DNA of 64,000 nt. Origin: Trichopria drosophilae (taxonomy: Eukaryota; Arthropoda; Insecta; Hymenoptera; Diapriidae). The DNA lies in NCBI GenBank assembly GCA_030407085.1, contig CM059587.1, positions 35,189,001 to 35,253,000 of the forward strand, written 5' to 3'. This document shows, one piece after another, positions 49,998 through 60,400 of this stretch (positions are counted from its first letter, which is position 1; each line of letters starts with the position of its first letter). Position numbers and translations under genes: made by a program. The notes under the pieces are model-generated. The model saw nothing but the letters and a program-made list of their open reading frames with translations, had not been told where the DNA came from and did not search any database.

Positions 49998-50210
49998 GAA
50001 ATTCGATACTCGGAGGTTTTCGGGGTCCTAGATTACGAATTTGAATTTCGAAATGGAATATCGTGGATTTAAAATGGCGGATAAAATTGCGAAATTCCAT
50101 TTTACTTGTATGAAATTTGTTAATGGCGTGTTTAGGGTCGTTGCTTAGGAATTTGAACTTATAATGTCGAAATTCAAAATGGTGGATTTAAAATGGCGGA
50201 GGACACCGCG
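49998..50210 (+). repeat. Fragment related to ATGGCGG foldback repeats
   Basis: It contains GATACTCGGAGGTTTTCGGG, TTTAAAATGGCGGATAAAAT, and then AATTCAAAATGGTGG with TTTAAAATGGCGGAGG. These are the words that mark 20376-20806, but without a recognisable opposite arm. Confidence 0.4.
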
Positions 50211-50250
50211 TAAGTATAGAGTTTCAAGCGAATTTAATAAGTTTAATTTT

Positions 50251-50414
50251 GCGTGTGAGTCGAAAAACCGACAATTCAAAAAGCCGACAGGTCAAAAACC
50301 GACAGTCGTCATGCCGATAGTCGAAACGCCGATAGACAAAATACGAACACTTCAATAAATGTGTCTATTTTTATGTGTCGGCTTTATGATTTGTTGGTTT
50401 TTCGCCCCGCACCC
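50251..50414. mobile_element. Foldback repeat family D, copy 3
   Basis: The left end GTGTGAGTCGAAAAACCGAC and the right end GGTTTTTCGCCCCGCACCC pair. The interior iterates AAAACCGACAG, GCCGATAG and similar units. Right-end sequence is nearly identical to 45300-45482. Confidence 0.7.
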
Positions 50415-50579
50415 TTAATTTTCACTCTTAATAAAAGAGTGGCTCAATTTTTACTTCAAGGAATTTCGAGTGGACGCTATTCCTTGAGTAGCACTGTATA
50501 CGAAAGGGTTAATAGAAATTTTGTAATTTCGAAGCATTTTTATAAAATGCAAGTTTACGACCAGTGAAGTAATGAGAGG

Positions 50580-51060
50580 AAGAAACGTTTAATTATTTAT
50601 TTGGAAACGAAAACGAAGCGTGAAATTTGCATTCCAAACTCCCACGGCAAACAGACGAGTTCGCCATCGTTCCAGGAAGATGCACACCCATGTTCATGTC
50701 CATACGTACGCGGACGCGTACTCGAAACGCCCACAGCCCTTTGTTATAGGAAAAAGGCAAAAAATGATTTCGAGTCCGAGGAATTCTCTCAAACGGTTAT
50801 TTGAAAGAAAGCGCGAACACAACGTATCCGCAATGTTCGGGCAATGAAAGAAATTGCGAAATTTGCATTTTAAACCTCGATGTGAAAAGTGACGAGTTCT
50901 GACACGATTGCTAGGAGCCACGATGTTGAAAATCCATATTTATACAGAGTGAAGGTGCATAGGTGTTTGGTGGGCGTATATGCAACATTGTACGTTACAC
51001 GACGTGACTCACGTCCAGGTGTACGCCTATAGTCGTCCTCTACCAAAGGAATCGAGTTAT
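50580..51060. other. CpG-richer patch
   Basis: The composition is more balanced and CpG-rich than its surroundings. Frames of 65-75 codons are open in several frames of both strands. No protein, RNA or promoter can be named. Confidence 0.3.
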
Positions 51061-51334
51061 CTGCCAAGAAACACCATAGGTTACATTTACCCCCTCCTCC
51101 ATTGTGTTCATCCTGAAAAAAAAACTCTGCACTTTAGATGTCTGGTTTGTCTGTTCAAAACTTTTGATGATTCCTTTGTAACACTTTAATGGTATAGAGT
51201 TTACGTCTCAAGGAAGAAGGGTTGACGAGAAGGCAATACGATAGGTAGAAAAGGTAGAAAAAAGGTTTGCTCAAATTTATATTGTTATGGTAGTCGACAA
51301 CCGCAACAGATGTAACACTTGGTATACATATAAC

Positions 51335-51420
51335 AATGATGGAAGTACCTTTGTCACCGCTAGGGGCGATCGCAGCACTCATTTTCTCTCGTTGTATTTT
51401 TGAAGACTCTCGAAGGAAGG
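51335..51420 (+). repeat. Dispersed repeat family A, short copy
   Basis: The core GTCACCGCTAGGGGCGATCG with CAGCACTCATTTTC following matches the cores at 19044 and 38911. Confidence 0.5.
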
Positions 51421-52304
51421 TTCCCGCGTAGAAAATAATCGTGGTACTATAAACATTCTGTACAGTTAAATTATGATTTATTGATTATATACAAGTAAAC
51501 ACATTTTACTAAATGAATTAGTCGCGCACCAGTATACTGCATTCGAATAGTTAAGTATTACAAATGTCCGAATATTTTTTTCTTCAAGATACAACAAAAT
51601 AAAGTAAAAATTAAAAATAATTGTACCAAATTGATCTAAATTAATATACATGTATATGAAGTAATTTGCATACGTTCGATCAACCAATCACTGAACACTC
51701 GAGTACGTTATATGTGTATTAAATCTTTAATATTTGAGTATACTCATTTAAAATTAAGACACCAATATTACAATTAATTTACTTGTGCATATTAAAAATG
51801 TAATAAATTTAAGAACGTTTTTAACAGTATAGTTCGACAATTTACCCAAAATTATATACTTTTGAATACACAACCACAAATAACACATCAAAGACGGAAG
51901 AAATTCATTAGTGTTGATATGGGTATGTAAGCTTTCTTCTCATTTCTTTAACGAGCGTGAACTAAACCTAGAGGCCACCCAGCGGCAGCAGATGTAACCA
52001 CGTGACGTGCACTTTTCACGCTGATTCTGTTCCAAGATAGAACCGACTAATTCGAATAGTCAAATTTTCTACTAATCTATCACCATTATACTAGTAAAAT
52101 ATTGTATTTCTATTTGAAATAGTAAACAATTTAGTATTTTAGATGTAGAAAACACAAAAACAAATATTAATACCAATCATACTGTTAGAAATTTCTATAG
52201 CAATTTTCTGAAAATGTAACTGAAGTTTTTTATTGTTGACGCCAAAATTTCGTTACGATTCAGAACTTTTTCGAAATGATAATAGCAAAATACTTTGTTT
52301 AATG
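51421..52304. other. AT-rich non-coding stretch
   Basis: No supported feature. Confidence 0.5.
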
Positions 52305-52331
52305 TCTCGAAAAATTCCGAAACCGGACAAA

Positions 52332-52797
52332 AATAATCCAGAGAAAATTCGTGAACTCGTTCGGATGTTGAGGATTTGAGAAAATTTTGAGTCTACAAAA
52401 ATTTGAACTCAGCAGTTCAAGAAAAATTTGAAACAATTTAAAAAACAAAGACGAAAAAATCTACATTTTCGCAAATAATGTAATGGAAAAATTCCTTACT
52501 CCGACGGAGATTCGAACCCGGGTTTGCTGCACGATAATCATACACTTTACACGCTCGACCACTGTCGTGTTATTATTTCTAAATATATAAATAATCACGA
52601 CACTATACCGATAGAGAAACCTGTTTTGCCCGTTCGCGAAATAATGCTACCCAACGGATTTCCGAATCAATTTGTGAAATATATTTCGAGTTCCGGAATG
52701 ATTCAGAAACGTTTCGCATATATTTACCAATAATCATAAGGTTTTCGTCGAACTTTTCTCAAATTCTCAACACCCGAACGAGTTCTGGAATTATTTT
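52332..52797. mobile_element. Foldback repeat enclosing a tRNA-like segment
   Basis: The left arm (52332-52388) carries CCAGAGAAAATTCGTGAACT and CGTTCGGATGTTGAGGATTT. The right arm (52751-52797) carries TCTCAAATTCTCAACACCCG and AACGAGTTCTGGAATTA in inverse order. Between them lies the tRNA-like segment at 52499-52572. Target duplication was not resolved. Confidence 0.6.
52499..52572 (-). repeat. tRNA-like segment inside foldback
   Basis: On the minus strand, TGGTCGAGCGT (near A box) and GGTTCGAATCT (near B box) have tRNA spacing and are followed by CCGTCGGAGTAAGG. The same tail follows the segment at 31835-31920. It is a tRNA-derived repeat rather than a functional tRNA, because the acceptor stem does not close cleanly. 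Confidence 0.5.
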
Positions 52798-53037
52798 TTC
52801 ATTTGAATTTGGATTTTTATTTTCCGTGCATAAATTAGAACTTCCTTTTTAATTTTTATATATGTTTGTGTATGAATATTTCCGAAATTACCTCTTTTTT
52901 AAATTGTACTACTATATAATATATGTATACAAAACGACACCGTGTACCTGGGGAAAAAACTATATAAATAAAGTCCTTCGTGTATGCTACCGATTAATTA
53001 GATTATGTACATAACAAGAGCTTCTGCATAGAATCTC

Positions 53038-53224
53038 TTATGACTAAATGAAAATCCACTTTTATGACGAGAGCAACCGCACCTGGTAACGAAAGGCCCA
53101 ACTAATTCAGAGAGTTGTATGCAAATTGTGTTACAATTTAGTAATTTTAAGGAACATTTCTTAAACGTTTAGTAATTATTCTGTAACACCGTTTTCTAAA
53201 ATTTTGTTACATTCGTAACATAGC
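53038..53224 (-). repeat. Dispersed repeat family A, reverse-strand copy
   Basis: The reverse complement begins TATGTTACGAATGTAACAAA and continues ATTTTAGAAAACGGTGTTAC. This parallels the opening block of the copy at 5585. It ends with GGTTGCTCTCGTCATAAAAG, parallel to 17210. Confidence 0.55.
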
Positions 53225-53299
53225 AGAATATTTTAAATAGACTTTATTATTCAAACACGAGTATCTAAATCATATTTATGCAGAACCTCTCGCACAAAC

Positions 53300-53395
53300 T
53301 TTATGCAATATCAGTAGTTTGGTCAAAGCGGTGACTGCTTTATGACCAAATGAAAATTCATTTCTATAACGGGAGCAAGATCCCTGAGAAAGGTA
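53300..53395 (-). repeat. Dispersed repeat family A, second reverse-strand fragment
   Basis: The reverse complement contains TTGCTCCCGTTATAGAAATG and AATTTTCATTTGGTC, nearly identical to 17210-17240. Confidence 0.55.
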
Positions 53396-54755
53396 AACGA
53401 TAACCACCATAATTAAAACTATCGAAATTCAAACATTGAACACATTTATCATAGTTTAACTAGATATAGAAAAGCCATTTTACTACATCTAGGCTCCCGT
53501 GACAATTTTGTACACGAGAAATACAAAATATTAAGCCGAATACAATATGTGTAGAATCGATTAAACCTATGGCTCAATCACCGCGTAAAAAAATTGTCTT
53601 TCACCAGAATACATTGGAAAGGAAAATAGGAATATTCCGTTAGTGACTATTAATCGAACAAATCTATTGAAAACATATTTCGATGTTTCCGTGAATATAC
53701 ACGACGGGCGCGCTTAGAAAGCAAGAAAGTTACGTTATCCTTTACGAAACAATCGTGACTTAACGTTTTCAACGTTTGCTTGTTTGTTCTGCACTCCCTT
53801 TTCCTGAAAATAAGCTCCGTTACCTTTAAAGACTTCAACACGTACTTATTCAGAAAAACACTCGAGAGCACTCGAGGTCTATAAATCGTTTTCGACAGGA
53901 CTCTGCTTCGACGAACGATGAGTAATTTTAGTTTTATTATCGAAACGTTTGCGAGTTTAAAAAACGTACGTAAGTTGGTCCCCTTGAAGTCAAGGCCAGG
54001 AGACGCGTGACAATGTGCGAAGACACGCGCACGGCTGTGCTCCACATTCCTCGGAGTTACTTGGAGAGAAATCCAGCACTCGAGTCAAGAGACTCCTTCT
54101 TTTCCCTAAACCACGGAATTTATCGTCTTTCAACTGGTTGTTTACGTAAAACAAATCTTTCTTTCCCGATAACAAAATAACCAAGCGTACACAAAAGCGT
54201 CCAACGCCTCGGAACTCGGCTTGACCGAAATTAACCTCGTTCTCGGTAATACTAAGCGCCATTTTTTAAAGTGTCGGATGAAGTGATTTGACACGTTCTA
54301 TGAGGTTTTTCATTGACATTCAAGCGCGAGGTTGAAATTCGAAACCCGGGCATACCGGCCATCGTTCCCTCCGCTCGAAGATTTGAAATCTAGACACGCT
54401 TGGCTCATGTTTTCCTTTCAAAGGCAGCTGTCGGGTCATGAAGAAAGGGGCTGGCAGACGAAAATGCCATGAAAGAAGACAGATGGCATTCGAGTGTGTC
54501 ACAAAGACCCCTGCACATCGCGAATTCCCCGTGGATGAGTCCTGGAATCTTTCGCGAAATCCCATGCCGGTCGAAGGTTGCGCATTGTCGAATCTTTTAT
54601 TCCTCCACCATTATGGGAAACTTTCCCTTCGATATTCTTCGACCCAGTCATTGTTGGCGATTCCTGATCCAAGTTATCAGTACGTGCATTCGGATCAAAA
54701 TTGCCAGGAGGAAAATGCACGCAAGGTATTCGAGGTCGGTCGTCCTCGGGACAGT

Positions 54756-54810
54756 GAAAGCAAGCTTGGACCTTCGAGGAGGCAGCCCCATTCCTCGAAG
54801 GTCCGCTTTC
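54756..54810. other. Perfect 13-bp hairpin, possible structured RNA
   Basis: GGACCTTCGAGGA (54768-54780) pairs perfectly with TCCTCGAAGGTCC (54792-54804) across an 11-base loop. After a 6-base bulge on the 5' side, GAAAGC (54756-54761) pairs with GCTTTC (54805-54810). The total stem of about 19 pairs is shorter than a usual microRNA precursor. It could be a protein-binding dyad, a small structured RNA, or chance. Confidence 0.5.
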
Positions 54811-55608
54811 ATACGGGACACGTCAAAGGATTCGATTAGCAACTAACCGCAGCCTTGAGGGACCCTAGGGACCATTTCCTCGAATGATTGCGATTCCGAA
54901 GAATGCCATCATCTTCGCATCGTCGCTGAAACAGCGATCGGGGGTTCCACATTCAGGGTAACGATGAAATCATCGTGACCATGCGATTACTTAAGTATTT
55001 CCAGTAATTGCTTGTTTCTTAAGATCGAGCTCTAGTGTATTTCTGGTACTCGATATCCCAGAAATACACGCGTAATCGTGTGATCTCTCCGACCCCGAGA
55101 GATACCACTTCGCGGACAGAAAGCTGCGGGGCAATCGAGTGAACAACAATAAAAAAAGACCTGCATCCAGTAATTGTTTTCAGATCAAGACAGATTGTTT
55201 GCAGATGGTAATCATTTTTAACCATCCGTCGAAAAACGCACACGACGCATTAACGTGAAATGTGGTCAATTTCATTATGACGTTTCCTAAGAATCTTGAT
55301 ACGCGACGTAGTAGTCAGCTTATTACCGTATTGTTTTAATAGCGCAGTCGGTAAAGGTGACTCACTAATAGTCAGTAATTACTATTAGCTTTTCTCAGAT
55401 GTAGTTATTTCTCGATTTTCTTAAAAAATGCTACATAAATCGCTCGACAGTAACTTTCAGCTCATCCGTTTTATCTCGGGTGTTAATTAATTCTATACGA
55501 CCAGCTGGTGATGAAGAATCAATGTTCTCAAACCAACGATTGTTTTTCCAACACTGGTGACGAAAGCCACGATTAATGATTATATTTACAGAGTAATTTA
55601 GTTTGAAG

Positions 55609-55830
55609 AAAGTTCCCGGCTCTGAACTATACCATTCCGAGAAGGAAATTACGCCGGGATATTGACCATTAGACTACCGAGTAAATTAAACTCGTGAGAC
55701 TACCCGGTATTGAAATAATACAATTCTATCATTTATAGTGTGTAATTTATAAAGTTCTCAACTTCAAAACTTATTATTCCGGGAAAGAAATCTCCGTCGA
55801 TATTTACGGTTAGAACGCTGGAAATACCGC
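55609..55830 (+). repeat. Ancient tandem duplication, period about 142 bp
   Basis: AAAGTTCCCGG...CCATTCCGAGAAGGAAAT (from 55609) is echoed by AAAGTTCTCAA...TTATTCCGGGAAAGAAAT (from 55751). Further parallel words are GCCGGGATATTGACC/GTCGATATTTACGG. Identity is perhaps 60%. Confidence 0.35.
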
Positions 55831-57123
55831 GTGTTCCATTTATGAGATTCTGGGTACGATTCAACTCGTATGCACAAATAAATACGAAAGGCTGCAGTGA
55901 ATACTAGAAGCAATACCAAAACCGGCAATAAATTTATCGGTCAAGTAGGTTTTACGATTATATTTTGTACGCGACAAGTCTCTATACCTGAATTCACTCG
56001 TCGACGCTTCGAGGAAAGCCTTCGAAGTCATTTTACAGTCATGCTTTTGGGAAAGCGATGTGTACTTTAAAAAGTCGATTGTTCGGTTGTTGACTCTTTT
56101 TAACGCTCTGTTCTAAGAGTAAAGTAAAAGTTTTTGCTCCAAAACGAAAGTTTTCCGCGTCATTACCGAGGAAAGATTTAAAGAAAACATTGACGTACAC
56201 GATTCTGGGAATGAAAAATACGTTGGGACATCGACGATTTATGAAGAAGCAGAAGTAATGTTTATTAAATTGCTTCGTATTACGGCTTTGCACTGAGACC
56301 TATCTAGATCGTGCTAAGTATTTCTAGACGGCTTCATTTACGCAAAGCGTCACTGAACTTCCGCGATATGCTGACGCCACGTTATTATCGTCCTTGTGTC
56401 GTGAAACATTTAGCGAATTATAGTGCATCCTTATGCCAAAAATAAACATGCGTCTATAAGCGTTCGCGCCCCTCGCGCCATTTATGTTAATGACGATAAC
56501 AGGTGGGCATAATCCACAGGTAGACTGCTAATCGACAATAGGGTGGACGAGGATTGATAGCAGCATAGCTTATCAGTAGGAAGTTGGCTTCTTCCCCTTT
56601 CATCGCACGTGACATTTAAAACTCGCATCCCACGTGCCGTCTATAACCTCTTGGACTCCATATCTATCAGTGGACTTTTTGTAATGGACTGTACCAAGCC
56701 ACGCTGCTCCAGGTTCCGCCACCTTTCGTCTCTCATCGGAGCTGGAGCGATCACTCCTATGGTGGGGTGACTCGAGAGATCCCCATTTGTGCCTTCCACA
56801 AGTTCCCTCTCCAACTGATCTTTGACTCCCACCAGCGCGTCGGGATCCCCATACCATGCGGCCGTCCCAGTAAATGCCAGTATGTAATTATAGATCCATT
56901 CACTTCAGTAGGCGTCAGTCGCTCCGGTGGACGCGGAGCAGGCGAGTCGTTCCTCGTGCTAGCAATCTTAAGCTCGTCGTGTCTGGTTGTCAATCCAATT
57001 CTGAGGTTACTCCAGTGTCGGGATTGAACTGTTGGTTAGTGGAGTGCAAGCCAGTTTCCGCGGAGTTATTATCCAGTCGTCATCCGGAGTTGGATCGATC
57101 AGGACGTTGACCAGATGTCTATC

Positions 57124-57445
57124 AGTTCCTGGCCGCAATAAGGATTTCGAGAGTTACTAGTGATCGTTAGGCTTTTTAACGGTTCAAAAGTGAGTTTTTG
57201 CCAGAGGTGATTCACGAGTTCACAGAGATCGTGCGATTTCTCTGCTTCTCGGGGCAGTGATTAGAAAGTCCGCGAAAAAGGAGGAGGCTGGGATTCTGCA
57301 GGCTGCAAGAGAGATCGTGGCTCGCTTTTAAAAGCGATCTGGAGTCGATTGCAGCAAGTACCTTCGATCCAGAACAGAAGAGATTGCTCGGTTAAGATAA
57401 AACACGTTTTGGATTAACATCAACACGACGGATTATTTATTTAAG
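57124..57445 (+). other. Possible untranslated first exon ending in a good donor
   Basis: AAG|GTGAGA at 57445/57446 is a near-consensus 5' splice site. Upstream sequence is GC-balanced and carries several TCAGT initiator-like words (A at 57124; others near 56905 and 56914), without a TATA box. It could be a non-coding first exon joined to the acceptor at 63072, giving an intron of about 5.6 kb. The link is inference; start and use are unproven. Confidence 0.25.
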
Positions 57446-60400
57446 GTGAGAATGCACTAAAGTGTGATTTTTAAAATAAGATTCGACTCCAAAAGTTGTG
57501 TCCGTAGATCCAGTGCAATCGTTTCCGGTTTGTTGAGGTCGCTTATAAATGACCATCTTGGATAAATTTAAAAAAATTGTTAGTTTTCAATACACATTCC
57601 GCGTACTCGGCATGAGAGTAGGCACTTAACAAGCTGGAAACATTGTTACAAAATATTCCGTATTTGTCTTTTCCTCTCGGAAAATGAAACGATGCCGCGA
57701 CGTTCCCCGAAGACTCCCACTCACTGTTCAGGGTGCGCTTTGTCGTGGAAACGAAGCTCTTCTGTTGTTCTCTACCATTCTCTTATTCCGTTCGACCTCT
57801 CTCCATCTCTGACGTTCTCGATCTCGGCTCAGTTTGAGAGGGAGAGAGATGGTGAGAAGCAATTCATGGAGGAAGACGAGGCAAATAGTCCCTGGCCTCA
57901 TCTCTCTCTTTCTTTCTTTTCGAAGCTTCCATCACCTCGCCGACTCTTCGTGCCGAGTAGTATTCCAAGTCGAATAGCACCCAGGTAGCCAGTGAACTGC
58001 CCCTTTTTAAAATTCAGATTTCTTCCTGCAGCTGCCCTCGAAATTTATTTCGGGGAATCACTTCACTCCTGCTCCGACCGGACTATACGGGTTCATGCCC
58101 GTTTACGACTACTGCGAAATGGATGTCTAAAAGGTTTCTGATTTTACCGGGAAATTCGCGAATTGGGAATGATCTTTTTCTTTACCGCAAATACCGAGAA
58201 GAGGCATTTTTTAAATCTAGAAATAGTAAAATATGAAATTAATGTTGACGGTTTGTTCAAATAATGGTGCTTTGAAAGGAATGCAACTTTTCCGGGAAAG
58301 TACGCTTACTTTTTCGTTATCCTTTCTGCGAAGCATTAACAAGTTCTTGGCAATCGCAAGGGGGTCATTTGTTTTTTATCTTTTACAGTCCAATATCTCA
58401 TCGTATTTAGGGAATGCCTGCAGGGTTTATATTTCGGAGTAGCTAGGGCTAACTTATATGAGACTGAATTATATTAATTTTAAAATTCCACTTCTGTATC
58501 AGGAGATGAAGGGTATTACGAAGACATCTGCAGGTTGTTTTTAAAAATGTGGCAAAGCAATTTGGATGCACGGCTTTTTTTCGATTTGTCTAAACGAAAC
58601 CATCGAGTTCCCGGTATGATCGATTCTGTGAAAGGTTAGATATTACACTTATGTAAATTTCCCTCGCGGCTAATTACAGCTTGGCAGCCATGAAGTATCG
58701 CTGGCAGTATGTAATGTCGTGTGTAATTGTACGCAATACCGTGCACGCTCATTTTTTTCGCGTATACATTCGCCGGTTCGAAATTTGTCGGCAACTGGTA
58801 GTTTCGATATGAAATTCCGAGCGCGACGGTGACTTTTTTCCCCTCCATTTTCTCAGAAACACATTCTTCCCGTTGATGGACTTGTCGATACGTTTCCTTA
58901 TCCGATCGTCGAATTCGCGAGGACCTTATCAACGATGGGTTCCTGGAAAGTTATACATTTTGACGACGTAACTGACCAACAGTTGATTAGTTTGACTAAA
59001 GGATTGAGTGCGGCAGTTGTATAAGATTCGTCTAATTGTGGAGTCGTCCAAAATGTGTTTCCCAACCGTAAATGACTGACCATGGAAGTACTGACCTAAC
59101 TCATTTCTCGACTGACTCACTTCCAAGGCTTATCAAACTCGTCGGATATTAATCATGATTTTCACGCTACGTTCGTCAAAAACAATATTTACTTTTCATT
59201 GTACGCGGGATCGTTGAAACATTTAATTTAACCATCAGTTCAGGTTTCTCTCTGGTCTCATTAACGTGACGTTGGAAAGTAAGAGCGTTTTGTTTATTAC
59301 CGCAATCTTTCGTGTACTTACGACACTTATATTACTAGGATCAGAATACTCTGCGATAACGTCATGAGATATCGTGAATTATGCGATGAATGGTCACGAT
59401 TCGTTATCAATGAAAGGCGATATCTCGGATTGGTCGCGATTGAACTTGAATCGATGCTGGAGTGGCGGCGGAAATCGGTCAAATTATTTCCCCAAGAACT
59501 GGTCGAAAACGGTCGGAGAAAAAGCGGCGTCTGCCGTCTCCGTCGACTTCTAAATGGGGGATTGGCCTTCTGGCATTGCGACACTGTACGTTGCTCGATC
59601 CCTCGGTCTGTGGATTCGAGGAAGCTTGCCTTCGGGCTACTCTACAAATACTACGAATCCTCGACTACGTCGTGGCACACGTGCCACCAACCAAAGGATC
59701 GGCCGGGAGAGAGCGGAAGGAAAAACAAAGAGAAAATTTTCCGAAGGAAAAGGGAAAAACCGTAGGCTAAGGGTTTCGAAATAGACGACGAACCGATCAT
59801 TTTCGTCCAAGTTCTGTTTATCTTGGATTCTGTGCCGTCTTGTTTGACCAAACGACTGTTCGGGTAAATTCGGCACCTTTCGTACACAATTTCTACCTAG
59901 GGTTATACGTGGAGCGAAATATGTTACAATATGCTTAGTGAATTTTAACATACATTTCTCTCGGTAAAAATAGGATGATTTTCAAATATTGTTCAACTTG
60001 GCCAATGTAGGCGGACATTCTACGAAGTCCCGCTCGCAACGGACGTGATTCTGCGAGGGCCTTTCCAGCTTCCGCATTCTTTCCAAATCTTTTTCACTCT
60101 CCACCGCGAAATCAACTTCGCAGAATATCGCCGAAAAAAAATATGGAACGAGCAAAGAAGCGAAAAAAATTCACAATCGTGCTATATATTTTATAATCTG
60201 GTCGTTTTACTTGGAACTCGCCGTATCTCAATCTGCAATTAACAGAGCGCTAATTTTTTCTTTCATTAACAAGGCGGTGAAAATTACAGGAGCAACGATC
60301 ATTCCGAGAGCGTAATTAAACGCCTTCTATATATAGCTTCTAAGGTTGTGAAATCCACCGATGTTATTGTAAACAAATGCCCATCGAAATAACAATTTGG

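Larger units (their letters stand above)
53396..57123. other. Balanced-composition non-coding region
   Basis: From about 53.65 kb the sequence is clearly less AT-rich and free of recognisable transposon relics. Overlapping frames up to 133 codons occur on both strands (for example 54438-54846 and 53650-54045), but none shows a domain or consistent splice borders. This looks like regulatory or intronic DNA upstream of the gene at the right edge. Undetected small exons cannot be excluded. Confidence 0.4.

Noticed and set aside
53650..54045. Minus-strand 131-codon frame, basic composition
   Set aside because: There is no recognisable motif, no splice context, and neighbouring frames are equally open. 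It is kept only as part of the balanced-composition region.
54438..54846. Overlapping plus-strand frames of 133 and 125 codons
   Set aside because: Two frames and the antisense strand are open together, which points to base composition rather than selection on a protein.
56600..57110. Several open frames on both strands in GC-rich sequence
   Set aside because: No similarity recognised. They are mutually overlapping and not supported by splice signals, apart from the downstream donor that suggests untranslated sequence.
57692..57988. Plus-strand 98-codon Ser/Pro-rich frame
   Set aside because: It is CT-rich, low-complexity sequence without a recognised family or splice support.
59364..59951. 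Overlapping frames of 76-133 codons on both strands
   Set aside because: The same multi-frame openness occurs here, with no domain and no donor or acceptor at plausible borders.
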